A stretch of 64,000 bases of DNA from Arthrobacter pullicola (GTDB taxonomy: Bacteria > Actinomycetota > Actinomycetes > Actinomycetales > Micrococcaceae). A program made the position numbers and the translations under genes. Positions 51,647-60,940 of the stretch are shown one piece after another; the stretch's first letter is position 1, and the number at the start of each line of letters is the position of its first letter. A model generated the notes under the pieces. The model searched no databases. It was given only the letters and a program-made list of their open reading frames with translations, and was not told the DNA's origin. The stretch is from NCBI RefSeq assembly GCF_014836875.1, contig NZ_JACSQC010000003.1, forward strand, positions 356,619 through 420,618. Reading direction: 5' to 3'.

Positions 51647-54541
51647 CTAGTGCCCGGCCTCGTGCCAGCTGGCTCCCCAGCCAACGGAGACGTCGAGCGG
51701 GACGGAAAGGTCAGCGGCACCGGCCATCTGCTCCCGCACCAGCTTTTCCGCCGCCTCCCGTTCACCCGGCGCTACTTCCAGGACGAGTTCGTCGTGGACC
51801 TGGAGCAGCATACGGGACTTCAGCCCCTGCTTCTTCAGTTCGGCGTCGACGCCCAGCATGGCCTTCTTGATGATGTCCGCTGCCGAACCCTGGATCGGCG
51901 CGTTCAGCGCCGCCCGCTCCGACATTTCCCGCAGCTGGCGGTTGGTGCTGGCAAGGTCGGGCAGGTAGCGGCGCCGGCCTTCGATGGTGGACGTGTACCC
52001 GTCCTTGCGGGCCTGCTCGACGACGCCGCGCAGGTAATCGCGGACAGCGCCGAACCGGGTGAAGTAATCGCGCATCAGGGTCCGCGCTTCATCCACGGGA
52101 ATGGACAGCTGCTTGGAGAGTCCGAAGGAACTCAAACCGTAGACGAGGCCGTAGGACATGGCCTTGACCTTCGAGCGCATGGCACTGGTGACCTCTTCCG
52201 GCGGCACCCCGAAAATGTGCGAGCCGACGAACCGGTGCAGGTCCTCGCCGTCGCGGAAGGCCTGAATCAGGCTTTCGTCACCGGAAAGGTGCGCCATGAT
52301 CCGCATTTCGACCTGCGAGTAGTCAGCAGTCAGCAGGGTTTCGTAACCCTCGCCCACCACGAAGACCTCACGGATCCTCCGGCCCTCCTCCGAACGGATG
52401 GGAATGTTCTGCAGGTTGGGGTTGATCGAGGACAAGCGGCCGGTCGCGGCAACTGTCTGCGCATATGTGGTGTGGATCCGGCCGTCGTCGGCCACTGCCT
52501 TCCGCAGCCCTTCCACCGTCTGGCGCAGTTTGGCAGCATCCCGGTAGGCCAGCAGGTGGGCCAGGAATGGATGGCCGCCCGTCTTCACGATCAGGTCAGC
52601 CAGCGCATCGGCGTCGGTGGAGTAGCCGGTCTTGATTTTCTTGGTCTTGGGCAGGCCAAGCTCCTCGAAAAGCACCACCTGGAGCTGCTTCGGTGAACCG
52701 AGATTGATCTCCTTGCCAATGACCGCAAAGGCCTCTTCTTTGGCCTGGTTGATAGTGAAGCTGAACTGGTCCAGCAGCGCATCCAGCTTCTCCGTGGAAA
52801 CGGCAATGCCGGCGAGCTCCATTTCGGCCAGCACCTCGGAGAGCGGAAGCTCCAGGCCGCCGAGAAGCTGGTTCGCGCCACGCTCCACCAGCTGGCCGGC
52901 GAAGTGCTCACTGAGCCGCAGCGCGGCAAAGGCCTTGCGGACCGCCGGAGTTGCAGAATCCTCGCCCTCCAGGGACAGCTCCAGCTGGTTCCCGGTATCC
53001 GGAGCCGCGTCCAGGGAGAGTTTGAGGTGGGTCAGGCTGAGGTCAGCGAGGTCGTAGCTGCGCCGATCCGGCTGGATCAGGTAACCCGAAATAGCGGGGT
53101 CGTCCACCTCGCCTGCCAGGTGCAGACCGCGGCGGGCGAGCAGCTTGTAGGCAGACTTGAAGTCGTGCACCACCTTTGGTGCGTCCTTGTCCGCCAGCCA
53201 GTCCGCCAGCACCTTCTCTGCTGCCGCATCGATTTCGGTCAGCGGAATAAAGGCCGCCGCATTGTCGGTGACCAGCGCCAAACCCACAGCATCGCGTGCC
53301 TCACCGGCCCCCTCGGTGACCAGCTGGACGGCCGCGGGCGCCTGGTTCGTGGCTTCGAACCAGCCACGAAGCTCCTCGGCGCCGGTGAGGACAACGTGTA
53401 CCGGGGGAACCAGCTCCGGGTGATCGGCTGCGGTTTCCTCTTCGCCGTAGACGTCGAAGAGGCGCTTGCGGAGCGCGTTGAACTGCAGGGCGTCGAACAG
53501 CTCCTCAATGGCGTCACGGTCCGGGCGCCGGGCCGCCATGGCGTCGAGGTCTACCGGAAGCTCCAGATCGCGCAGCAGCCGGTTCAGCCGGCGGTTGCGC
53601 TTGACGTCTTCAATGTTGGCCCGGAGGGAATCCCCCACCTTGCCCTTGATCTCATCCAGGTGCTCCAGGATGCCATCGAGGCCGCCGTACTGCTTAATCC
53701 ATTTGGCGGCGGTCTTCGGCCCCACGCCGGGCACGCCCGGCAGGTTGTCCGCGGACTCCCCCACCAATGCGGCCAGATCGGAGTACTTGTCCGGCGGCAC
53801 CAGGTACTTCTCTTCCACTGCCGCAGCGTCCATTCGCGGCAGATCGGAGACACCCTTTTTCGGGTAGAACACGGTGACGTGGTCGTTGACCAGCTGGAAG
53901 GCGTCCCGGTCGCCGGAGACAACCATCACGTCCCAGTTCCGGTCCGCAGCCTGCTCGGAGAGCGTGGCCAGGATGTCGTCGGCCTCATAGCCGTCCAGGG
54001 AAATGGTCGGAATGCGCATGGCTTCCATGACCTTGATGATCAGGTCTATTTGGCCATGGAACTCTTCGGGCGTCTTGTTGCGCCCGCCCTTGTACTCGGA
54101 GTACTCCTCGGTCCGGAAGGTGGGAGTATCCAGGTCGAACGCCACGGCAATGTGGGTCGGTTCCTCGTTCTTGATCAGGTTAATCAGCATGGAGGTGAAG
54201 CCGTACACGGCGTTGGTATGCTGCCCGGTATCCGTGGAGAAGTTTTCCGCCGGCAGCGCGTAAAAGGCGCGGAAAGCCATCGAATGGCCATCGATCACGA
54301 GAAGGCGGTTGTGGCCGGATGCGTTCACTGTGCCAAGCGGCGCAGCGTCGGTTGCTTCCGGGCCACCGGATTGAGCGGCGCCGGACGGTACAGGGGCTGC
54401 GTGGCTCCCCACAGGAGCATCTGCCGCAGCATCCCCCTGCACGGCATCTTCCTCAGTTTCCAGGAGGCCGGTCAGGGACTCTTCGGGGTTGGGAACGGGA
54501 TCAGAGACGGGGGCAGCGGCCAGTTTGGCAGTTTCACTCAC
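51647..54541 (-). CDS. polA: DNA polymerase I
   Basis: Fills gaps after excision repair and removes RNA primers. The 964-residue protein has an N-terminal 5'-3' exonuclease (LLVIDGHSMAFRAFYAL near residue 80, DDILATLSEQA, GVPGVGPKTAAKWI near residue 270). The 3'-5' exonuclease-like domain lacks the DxE metal residues, so proofreading is probably absent. The polymerase domain has LLTADYSQVEMRIMAHLSGDE near residue 735 and LLQVHDELVLEV near residue 910. I chose GTG 54541, 7 bases after TAGGCT. The first ~77 residues are an acidic Ala/Pro-rich extension. Confidence 0.96.
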   Translation of the reverse strand: MSETAKLAAAPVSDPVPNPEESLTGLLETEEDAVQGDAAADAPVGSHAAPVPSGAAQSGGPEATDAAPLGTVNASGHNRLLVIDGHSMAFRAFYALPAENFSTDTGQHTNAVYGFTSMLINLIKNEEPTHIAVAFDLDTPTFRTEEYSEYKGGRNKTPEEFHGQIDLIIKVMEAMRIPTISLDGYEADDILATLSEQAADRNWDVMVVSGDRDAFQLVNDHVTVFYPKKGVSDLPRMDAAAVEEKYLVPPDKYSDLAALVGESADNLPGVPGVGPKTAAKWIKQYGGLDGILEHLDEIKGKVGDSLRANIEDVKRNRRLNRLLRDLELPVDLDAMAARRPDRDAIEELFDALQFNALRKRLFDVYGEEETAADHPELVPPVHVVLTGAEELRGWFEATNQAPAAVQLVTEGAGEARDAVGLALVTDNAAAFIPLTEIDAAAEKVLADWLADKDAPKVVHDFKSAYKLLARRGLHLAGEVDDPAISGYLIQPDRRSYDLADLSLTHLKLSLDAAPDTGNQLELSLEGEDSATPAVRKAFAALRLSEHFAGQLVERGANQLLGGLELPLSEVLAEMELAGIAVSTEKLDALLDQFSFTINQAKEEAFAVIGKEINLGSPKQLQVVLFEELGLPKTKKIKTGYSTDADALADLIVKTGGHPFLAHLLAYRDAAKLRQTVEGLRKAVADDGRIHTTYAQTVAATGRLSSINPNLQNIPIRSEEGRRIREVFVVGEGYETLLTADYSQVEMRIMAHLSGDESLIQAFRDGEDLHRFVGSHIFGVPPEEVTSAMRSKVKAMSYGLVYGLSSFGLSKQLSIPVDEARTLMRDYFTRFGAVRDYLRGVVEQARKDGYTSTIEGRRRYLPDLASTNRQLREMSERAALNAPIQGSAADIIKKAMLGVDAELKKQGLKSRMLLQVHDELVLEVAPGEREAAEKLVREQMAGAADLSVPLDVSVGWGASWHEAGH

Positions 54542-54548
54542 AGATGCA

Positions 54549-54554
54549 AGCCTA
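54549..54554 (-). promoter_or_regulatory. -10 element TAGGCT, leaderless promoter of polA
   Basis: On the minus strand TAGGCT lies 7 bases before the GTG at 54541. It is only 6 bases from the divergent thioesterase start, so the two genes share this very short region. Confidence 0.6.
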
Positions 54555-54560
54555 GTGGGC

Positions 54561-55049
54561 ATGAGCGACATTTTCACGCCGGGCCAGCCTGGCCCCGCCG
54601 GGGGCGAATACCCCCGCCTGCAGGAACTGATTGAAGCAGGTGTGCCCGCAGAGCTCCACCCGTGGCTCGGGAAATCCGGGGTGGGTGCCCTCGTTGTCCG
54701 GATGGGAATCCGGTTCCTGGAAATGTCCCCGGCCCGCATGGTGGCAACCATGCCGGTTGAGGGCAACGAGCAGGTCGCCGGGATCCTCCATGGCGGTGCC
54801 CACGCGGTGCTCGCAGAGACCCTGGGTTCTTTCGCCGCATCCATCCATGCCGGGCCCGGGAAGTACGCCGTCGGCATTGAAATCAGTGCAACCCATCACC
54901 GGTCGGTGTCCTCCGGCCTGGTGACCGGCACGGCAACGGGCATCCATCTGGGCGGAACCCTCACCACCCACGAGGTGGTGATGACAGACAGCGAGGGCCG
55001 GCGGCTCTCCACCGCCCGCATCACCAATCTGATCCGCGAGGTCCGGTAG
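54561..55049 (+). CDS. Hotdog-fold thioesterase (PaaI/YbgC-like)
   Basis: Acyl-CoA thioesterase of 162 residues with a single hotdog domain. VAGILHGGAHAVLAETLGSFA near residue 72 is the active-site helix with the HGG turn, and VGIEISATHHRSVSSGLVTGTA follows. The fold resembles PaaI/DHNA-CoA thioesterases, and the substrate is unknown. I chose ATG 54561 (MSDIFTPGQ). The frame is open further upstream, but that part overlaps polA on the other strand. Confidence 0.87.
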   Translation: MSDIFTPGQPGPAGGEYPRLQELIEAGVPAELHPWLGKSGVGALVVRMGIRFLEMSPARMVATMPVEGNEQVAGILHGGAHAVLAETLGSFAASIHAGPGKYAVGIEISATHHRSVSSGLVTGTATGIHLGGTLTTHEVVMTDSEGRRLSTARITNLIREVR

Positions 55050-55057
55050 CTGGAGCT

Positions 55058-57082
55058 TTAGATCTGCAGTCCCGTGCGCTTCAGCGGGCTGCCCAGCTCG
55101 ACGTCGACCACCCGGTCGGCGCAGGGCAGGACTACGCGCCGGGTATGGGTCTGGCCGCTGGGTTCCACAACTGTAAGCACGTACCTGCCGGCGCCCGGCA
55201 GCGGCAGCTCGAAGCTGCCGTCCCGGCCGGAACGGACGGCTGCCGGAGGGTCCCCGGCTCCCCTGACCAGCAGGACCAGGGCATTTTGAACCGGCCGGCT
55301 GCCGTGCCGGATCCTCCCCTCCAGCAGCAGCCGCTCGTGAAACTGGATGTCATGCGGAACCGCTGTCCCGGGGAACTCCAGAACCTCGGCAACGGGACGC
55401 CAGCGGGCGTGCCCCGCGATGAAAATGTACCGTCCCGGCCCCGGCAGGACCACCGCATAGGTTCCGTGCTCATCGCTGCGGTCCCAGTCCACCGGTGAGC
55501 CCCCGCTGTCCGTCACCGTGACGGTTCCCTGGTCCAGCGGCGCCCGGCCGCCGGCGGGCCGCAGCACACCGCTGAGCAGGATTTCGTGCTTCCCGGCCGG
55601 AGCAGGACCCGTGCCCTGGGCTGCGGAGTGAAGGTCCGGGTGGGTGGCTTCCCGGTGCCGTGATTTGGGAATCAGCACGGACACGGCGGCACCCGCGGCT
55701 GCAGTGAGGCCGGCAAGGATGAAGATCAGCCGGAAAGCTTCCAGATCGGGAAAGACCCGTCCGCCGATGTCCACGGTGATGGACGCCAGAATCACGGCCA
55801 CGGCAGCACTGCAGGTGGAGGTTCCAACGGAACGGAGCAGGGTGTTTAGTCCGTTGGCGGCGGCGGTGTCCGTCCTGGGCGAGTTGCTCATCACGATGGT
55901 CGGCATGGCGGCCATCGCCATCGCAGTGCCGACCGAGATAATGACGGCTCCAACGATGATGCCGGAAATGGTTTCCACCAAGACAACCCGCAGCAGGTAA
56001 CCAGCCGCCATGACCGTACACCCCGCGACCATGGTCACCTTGGCACCAAAGCTGTTGGTTAGCCGCGCAGACACCGGTGAAATGGCCACCATCGCCAGGC
56101 CGGCCGGAATCATGGCCAGCCCGGCCACCAGGACGCTGAGCCCGAATCCGAACCCCGTGACCCGGGAGAGCTGCAGCTGCTGGGTGGTGACGAGCATGTT
56201 CGCGTACATGGAAAATCCGACCAGCACGGACGCTATGTTGACCAGGAGGACCGGCCGCCGTGCCGAGGTCCGCAAATCGATCAGGGGCTGCCCGCTGCGC
56301 AGCTCATGGGGGAACCAGGCGGCCAGCAGCACCGCACATGCCGCGAACAGTCCCAGCACGATGTCACTGGTCCAGCCCCATAGCCCGCCCTTGGAGATCG
56401 CCAGCAGCAGTGCCGTCATGGCACCGGATAACAGGACCGCTCCGAAGTAGTCGAACCTGCCCTTGGTGCGGACTGTGGATTCAGGCACGTAGAAGTAGAC
56501 GGCAGCGGTGAGGATCAGGGCAATCAGCGCCACCACCCAGAACGTTGCCTGCCAGCCCAGATTCTGGTAGATAAAACCGGCCATCGGCAGTCCCAGGGCG
56601 CTGCCGATTCCGAAACTCGCGCTCATCAGCGACACGGCGCCGGCAACCCGGCGCTGCGGAAGGGTGTCCCGCAGGATACTGATTCCAATCGGAATGACCG
56701 CACCGGCAAAACCCTGCAGGGTCCGGCCAACCAGGGCGGCGGTGAAGGTGCCCCCAACCGCGGCAGTGAATCCGCCCGCCACCATCATGGTCAGGGCCAC
56801 CAGAAGCATCCGTTTCTTGCCGAACATGTCCGCGAGCCGGGACACCACCGGCGTGGCCACTGCAGCGCTGAGCAGGGTAACGGTCACCAGCCAGGACACA
56901 TCGTCGCTGCTGACGCCAAAGATGCGGGGGTATTCGGGGAGGAGGGGCACCACCGCGGTTTTTTCCAGGGAAACGACGATCCCGCCGCAGCCCAGGATCG
57001 CGGTGATCAGCCAGAACGGCGCACCCGGTTGCCTGGGCCCCTGCCCGGAGACCTGTTCGTCCTGCAAGGTGTCTTGTGGCAC
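55058..57082 (-). CDS. MFS transporter with C-terminal carboxypeptidase-regulatory-like domains
   Basis: Major-facilitator protein of 674 residues. The first ~470 residues form about 14 helices of the drug:H+ antiporter type, with the motif-A loop SRLADMFGKKRML near residue 67 and RTLQGFAGAVIPIGISILRD near residue 115. The remaining ~200 residues are not membrane-spanning. They contain two beta-sandwich repeats of the carboxypeptidase-regulatory type, each ending in GPGRY or GAGRY (DEHGTYAVVLPGPGRYIF, RDGSFELPLPGAGRYVL). Such an appendage is unusual in MFS proteins. GTG 57082 follows GGAGG. The substrate is unknown. Confidence 0.88.
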   Translation of the reverse strand: MPQDTLQDEQVSGQGPRQPGAPFWLITAILGCGGIVVSLEKTAVVPLLPEYPRIFGVSSDDVSWLVTVTLLSAAVATPVVSRLADMFGKKRMLLVALTMMVAGGFTAAVGGTFTAALVGRTLQGFAGAVIPIGISILRDTLPQRRVAGAVSLMSASFGIGSALGLPMAGFIYQNLGWQATFWVVALIALILTAAVYFYVPESTVRTKGRFDYFGAVLLSGAMTALLLAISKGGLWGWTSDIVLGLFAACAVLLAAWFPHELRSGQPLIDLRTSARRPVLLVNIASVLVGFSMYANMLVTTQQLQLSRVTGFGFGLSVLVAGLAMIPAGLAMVAISPVSARLTNSFGAKVTMVAGCTVMAAGYLLRVVLVETISGIIVGAVIISVGTAMAMAAMPTIVMSNSPRTDTAAANGLNTLLRSVGTSTCSAAVAVILASITVDIGGRVFPDLEAFRLIFILAGLTAAAGAAVSVLIPKSRHREATHPDLHSAAQGTGPAPAGKHEILLSGVLRPAGGRAPLDQGTVTVTDSGGSPVDWDRSDEHGTYAVVLPGPGRYIFIAGHARWRPVAEVLEFPGTAVPHDIQFHERLLLEGRIRHGSRPVQNALVLLVRGAGDPPAAVRSGRDGSFELPLPGAGRYVLTVVEPSGQTHTRRVVLPCADRVVDVELGSPLKRTGLQI

Positions 57083-57155
57083 AGGACCTCCACACGGCGC
57101 GGGTTCACGGCGGACGGGGCCGCCTGCAGAAGCGGGTACCGGGCCCCGCTGGGAT

Positions 57156-57566
57156 CTATGCCCGGTTAACCGTGATCTTGCGTCCTGATCCGCCGTCTTC
57201 GGCTACCGGGACCCTGACTTCCAGGACGCCGTCGTGGTAGGACGCCGATACACCGTCCGGGTTGGCTCCGGGCGGCAGCTGGATGTCCCGGGTAAAGGAG
57301 CCGTACTTGAATTCGGACCGGTAACCGTTCCGGGCCTTCTGTTCCTCGCTTTCCCGGCGTTCACCCCGGATCCGGAGTGTTCCCTCGGTAACGCTCACAT
57401 CGAGGTCCTTTTCCGGATCAATGCTGGGCAGCTCGGCGCGGACCACCATGGTTGGACCGTCCCGGTACTCCTCCACCCGGAAGGCAGGAACGTCCCAGTC
57501 CCCCTCGAAGAGCCGGCGCATGGGCTCAGGCAGTTCAAAACGGTCGCGTCGGGTCAGTCCAGCCAT
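57156..57566 (-). CDS. Hsp20/alpha-crystallin small heat-shock protein
   Basis: ATP-independent chaperone that holds unfolded proteins. The 136-residue protein has the alpha-crystallin domain from about residue 35: DGPTMVVRAELPSIDPEKDLDVSV, then LRIRGERRESEEQKARN, then GVSASYHDGVLEVRVPV, which carries the conserved GVLEV. ATG 57566 has GGAGGAG upstream. It is alone between the MFS gene and the gad operon. No CIRCE or HAIR-type element is visible upstream. Confidence 0.93.
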   Translation of the reverse strand: MAGLTRRDRFELPEPMRRLFEGDWDVPAFRVEEYRDGPTMVVRAELPSIDPEKDLDVSVTEGTLRIRGERRESEEQKARNGYRSEFKYGSFTRDIQLPPGANPDGVSASYHDGVLEVRVPVAEDGGSGRKITVNRA

Positions 57567-57907
57567 GGGGTCTCCTCCGGTGGCCCGCGTTTAGCAGTGG
57601 AACCGGGTCATGGACGAACCGGATACCCTGGCTGCCGCGGGGTGGATAGTGCGGTCAGCCTACCGGGAGCCGGCGGCTCGCTCAACGGTCCCGGCACCTA
57701 ATCGGCGGCCCGCCGTCGAACCTCTCAGCCTGGACCATGCATGGACACACAGCCGCCGGATTTACGGGCGGGTTACCGGGCAGATACCTAGTAATGGCTG
57801 ATGGGCTGCGCGTATAGTCAGGAAGCGCGCGCACCCTGTGGGGACTCGAAACAGCCGCTCACCACGGCCCATGCAGTCGGGACACTCCCATTCGAGAGGT
57901 CGATGTC
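57567..57907. other. 341-base region between hsp20 and gadB
   Basis: Divergent intergenic region carrying the upstream sequences of both hsp20 (-) and gadB (+). I see no gene. A TATAGT hexamer at 57813-57818 is a possible -10 element for gadB but lacks a good -35. A small palindrome GAGCCGGCGGCTC lies at 57667-57679. Acid- or stress-responsive elements may be here but cannot be named. Confidence 0.5.
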
Positions 57908-59290
57908 ATGCCGCAGAATGATCCGCAGGACTTCCTTAGCGTCAATCCGGTTTTCTCCCGCCCCGGTGAAGCCACGGCGGTCTCCAAAACCCAGATTCCC
58001 CAAGGGGAAATGGCACCAGAAACCGCGTACCAGATTGTCCACGACGAGACGATGCTCGACGGCAATGCCCGGCTGAATCTGGCCACCTTCGTCAGCACCT
58101 GGATGGACAGCCACGCGGACCGGCTCTACGCCGAGACCTATGACAAGAACATGATCGACAAGGACGAGTATCCGCAGACGGCTGCCATTGAGCAGTACTG
58201 CTGGAAAATGCTTGCCGGCCTGTGGAACTCTCCTGATCCCACCGGAACGATCGGTACTTCCACCATCGGATCCTCCGAGGCCTGCATGCTGGGCGGCCTG
58301 GCCTTCAAGCGGCTCTGGCAGCACAGGCGGCGCAGTGAGGGGAAATCCACTGAAAAGCCCAACCTCGTGATGAGTTCCGCCGTCCAGGTCTGCTGGGAGA
58401 AGTTCTGCAACTATTTCGACATCGAACCCCGCCTGGTGCCGATCAGCGAGGAGCACAAGTGCCTTGACGGTTTCGAGCTCGAGAACTACGTCGACGAAAA
58501 CACCATCGGCGTCGTAGCGATTATGGGTGTGACCTATACCGGCATGTATGAGCCCGTGAAGGCGGTTGCGGCGAAACTCGACGAAATCCAGGCGTCCACC
58601 GGCCTGGATATACCGATCCATGTGGATGCGGCCTCCGGCGGGATGATCGCGCCGTTTATCCAGCCGGAGCTGGAATGGGATTTCAAACTCGAACGGGTCC
58701 ACTCGATCTCCACGTCCGGCCACAAATACGGCCTCGTCTATCCGGGCCTGGGCTGGGTCGTCTGGCGTGAACGGCAGTGGCTGCCGGAAGACCTGATTTT
58801 CTACGTAAGTTATCTCGGCGGCGACATGCCCACGTTCGCACTGAACTTCTCGCGTCCGGGTGCCCAGGTGGTCCTGCAGTTCTACCTGTTCCTCCGCCTT
58901 GGCTTCGACGGCTACAAAAAGGTGCAGCAGGCCAGCCAGGACGTTGCGCTCTTCCTGTCCCGCGGGATCAGCGAAATCGGCCCGTTTGAACTCTGGAACG
59001 ACGGGTCTGATATCCCCGTGTTCGCCTGGCGCCTCAAGGAGGGCCACACGGACCGCTGGACACTGTACAACCTGGCGGACCGGCTGCGGACCAAGGGCTG
59101 GCTGGTGCCGGCCTATCCCCTGCCCGCCAATCTCCAGGACCTGACGGTGGAGCGGATCGTCGTGCGCAATGGCCTGAGTATGGATTTGGCAGGCAGGCTG
59201 CTGGATGACATCCGCGAGGAGACTTCCTACCTGAACAATCTGAGCGCCCCCATGCCCGCGGAGCGGAAGCATCCCGGATTCCACCACTAA
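57908..59290 (+). CDS. gadB: Glutamate decarboxylase
   Basis: PLP enzyme converting glutamate to GABA and CO2 while consuming a proton. The 460-residue protein has TSTIGSSEACMLGGLAFK near residue 120, IHVDAASGGMIAPF near residue 240 and the PLP lysine in SISTSGHKYGLVYPG near residue 270. It ends KHPGFHH. In E. coli GadB a C-terminal His blocks the active site at neutral pH, and His residues are kept at the end here, so pH control may be similar (inference). It starts at ATG 57908 and is followed by gadC after 18 bases. Confidence 0.96.
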   Translation: MPQNDPQDFLSVNPVFSRPGEATAVSKTQIPQGEMAPETAYQIVHDETMLDGNARLNLATFVSTWMDSHADRLYAETYDKNMIDKDEYPQTAAIEQYCWKMLAGLWNSPDPTGTIGTSTIGSSEACMLGGLAFKRLWQHRRRSEGKSTEKPNLVMSSAVQVCWEKFCNYFDIEPRLVPISEEHKCLDGFELENYVDENTIGVVAIMGVTYTGMYEPVKAVAAKLDEIQASTGLDIPIHVDAASGGMIAPFIQPELEWDFKLERVHSISTSGHKYGLVYPGLGWVVWRERQWLPEDLIFYVSYLGGDMPTFALNFSRPGAQVVLQFYLFLRLGFDGYKKVQQASQDVALFLSRGISEIGPFELWNDGSDIPVFAWRLKEGHTDRWTLYNLADRLRTKGWLVPAYPLPANLQDLTVERIVVRNGLSMDLAGRLLDDIREETSYLNNLSAPMPAERKHPGFHH

Positions 59291-59308
59291 CCCGAGGAGG
59301 TGAGTGGG

Positions 59309-60940
59309 ATGAGCGATTCCACTGCATCCACGCCTAATAAGAAGGGCCGGGCAGCACAGACAGCCACCATCACCGTCGGAGCTCTCGCGGTGATGAACAT
59401 TGTTGCCGTGGTGAGTCTCCGCGGGCTGCCGGCTGAAGCCGAATACGGCCTGAGTTCAATTTTCTATTACGTCTTCGCGGCCATTGTCTTCCTTATTCCG
59501 GTCTCGATTGTTGCCGCTGAACTGGCCACCGGATGGCCGGAAACCGGCGGCGTTTTCCGCTGGGTAGGCGAGGCCTTCGGGCCGCGGTGGGCGTTCCTGG
59601 CCATGTTTATGCTCTTTATCGAGGTGACTTTCTGGTTTCCCACCGTCCTGACCTTCGGGGCCGTTTCCCTGGCGTACACCGGTACGGACCAAAGCCTTGA
59701 CGCGCAGCTGTCCGGAAACAAGGCTTTCGTTCTGGCAGTGGTGCTGATCGTTTACTGGCTGGCCACGTTCATAGCCTTCCGCGGAGCGGCGGCTTTCTCC
59801 AAGGTGGCCCAGTGGGGCGGGATCATCGGCACCCTGATTCCGGCCGCCATTCTTATTGTTCTGGGCTTCACCTACTTCTTCGCCGGAAACACTCCCCAGA
59901 TCGAACTTGGCTGGGGCGAGCTCATTCCGGACTTCTCCAACTTCGCCAACGTGGTGCTGGCCGCCAGCATCTTCCTTTTTTACGCCGGCATGGAAATGAA
60001 CGCCATCCATGTCAAGGACGTCAAGAACTCAAACCGCAACTACCCGCTGGCCGTCCTGATCGCCGCTGCCGGAACGGTGGTGATATTCGTTTTGGGCACG
60101 CTGGCGATCGCCTTCGTTGTCCCCCAGGCGGACATCAACCTCACCCAGAGCCTGCTGACCTCCTACAACGACATGTTCGAATGGGCCGGGCTGGGCTGGG
60201 CCGGACCGATCGTCGCCGGCATGCTCCTCATCGGGGTGCTCGCCGGCGTCGTGACCTGGGTTGCCGGGCCCTCCAGCGGCCTGCTGGCAGTCGCCAAGGC
60301 CGGATACCTGCCAAGATACTGGCAGTACACGAACAAGCATGGGATGGGCACCCACATTCTGCTGTTCCAGGCCATGCTGGTCACGGCCCTGGGCATCGTC
60401 TACGTGGTGCTGCCCTCGGTGCAGGCGGCCTACCAGATCCTCAGCCAGCTCACGGTGATCCTTTACCTAATCATGTACCTGCTGATGTTCGCTGCCGCGA
60501 TGTACCTCCGCTACAGCCAGCCCCACCGGCCGCGGCCCTACCGTGTGCCCGGAGGCGCTGCCGGGATGTGGATCTTCGGGGGCGTCGGTTTCCTGGGCTC
60601 GCTGATGGCCTTCGCCTTCAGCTTCATCCCGCCGGACCAGATATCTGTGGGTTCGCCGCTGACCTACGTCGGCATCCTGGTGGGTGGTGCGGCAGTCCTG
60701 GTCACCGTTCCGTTCGTGATCTACGCGCTGCGCAAGCCGCACTGGCGGGATCCGGACACCGTGTTCGTGCCGTTCACCTGGCAGCTGGAGAACAAGCACC
60801 CGGGCATCGTCAACGACTCCTCAGTGGCCACAGCAGACCTGACCCGCCAGTGGGAAGAACAGACGCCCGGGGATCCCGGCGGAGAGTCCGCGGGGCAGAA
60901 ACCTGATGCCGGTACGGCAGGCGGGAGTACACAGGCATGA
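59309..60940 (+). CDS. gadC: Glutamate/GABA antiporter, APC family (GadC-like)
   Basis: Amino-acid antiporter of 543 residues with about 12 helices, beginning TATITVGALAVMNIVAVVSLRGLPAEAEYG. That LRGLP/AEYG segment is typical of GadC. The C-terminal ~60 residues after the last helix are hydrophilic; in E. coli GadC such a tail plugs the channel at neutral pH. ATG 59309 lies 8 bases after GAGGAGG; an in-frame GTG at 59300 overlaps that site. The 3' end overlaps glsA by 4 bases. Confidence 0.9.
   Translation: MSDSTASTPNKKGRAAQTATITVGALAVMNIVAVVSLRGLPAEAEYGLSSIFYYVFAAIVFLIPVSIVAAELATGWPETGGVFRWVGEAFGPRWAFLAMFMLFIEVTFWFPTVLTFGAVSLAYTGTDQSLDAQLSGNKAFVLAVVLIVYWLATFIAFRGAAAFSKVAQWGGIIGTLIPAAILIVLGFTYFFAGNTPQIELGWGELIPDFSNFANVVLAASIFLFYAGMEMNAIHVKDVKNSNRNYPLAVLIAAAGTVVIFVLGTLAIAFVVPQADINLTQSLLTSYNDMFEWAGLGWAGPIVAGMLLIGVLAGVVTWVAGPSSGLLAVAKAGYLPRYWQYTNKHGMGTHILLFQAMLVTALGIVYVVLPSVQAAYQILSQLTVILYLIMYLLMFAAAMYLRYSQPHRPRPYRVPGGAAGMWIFGGVGFLGSLMAFAFSFIPPDQISVGSPLTYVGILVGGAAVLVTVPFVIYALRKPHWRDPDTVFVPFTWQLENKHPGIVNDSSVATADLTRQWEEQTPGDPGGESAGQKPDAGTAGGSTQA

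Noticed and set aside
57567-57907. HAIR or CIRCE heat-shock operator upstream of hsp20
   Set aside because: No CTTGAGT-N7-ACTCAAG or TTAGCACTC-N9-GAGTGCTAA sequence is present.
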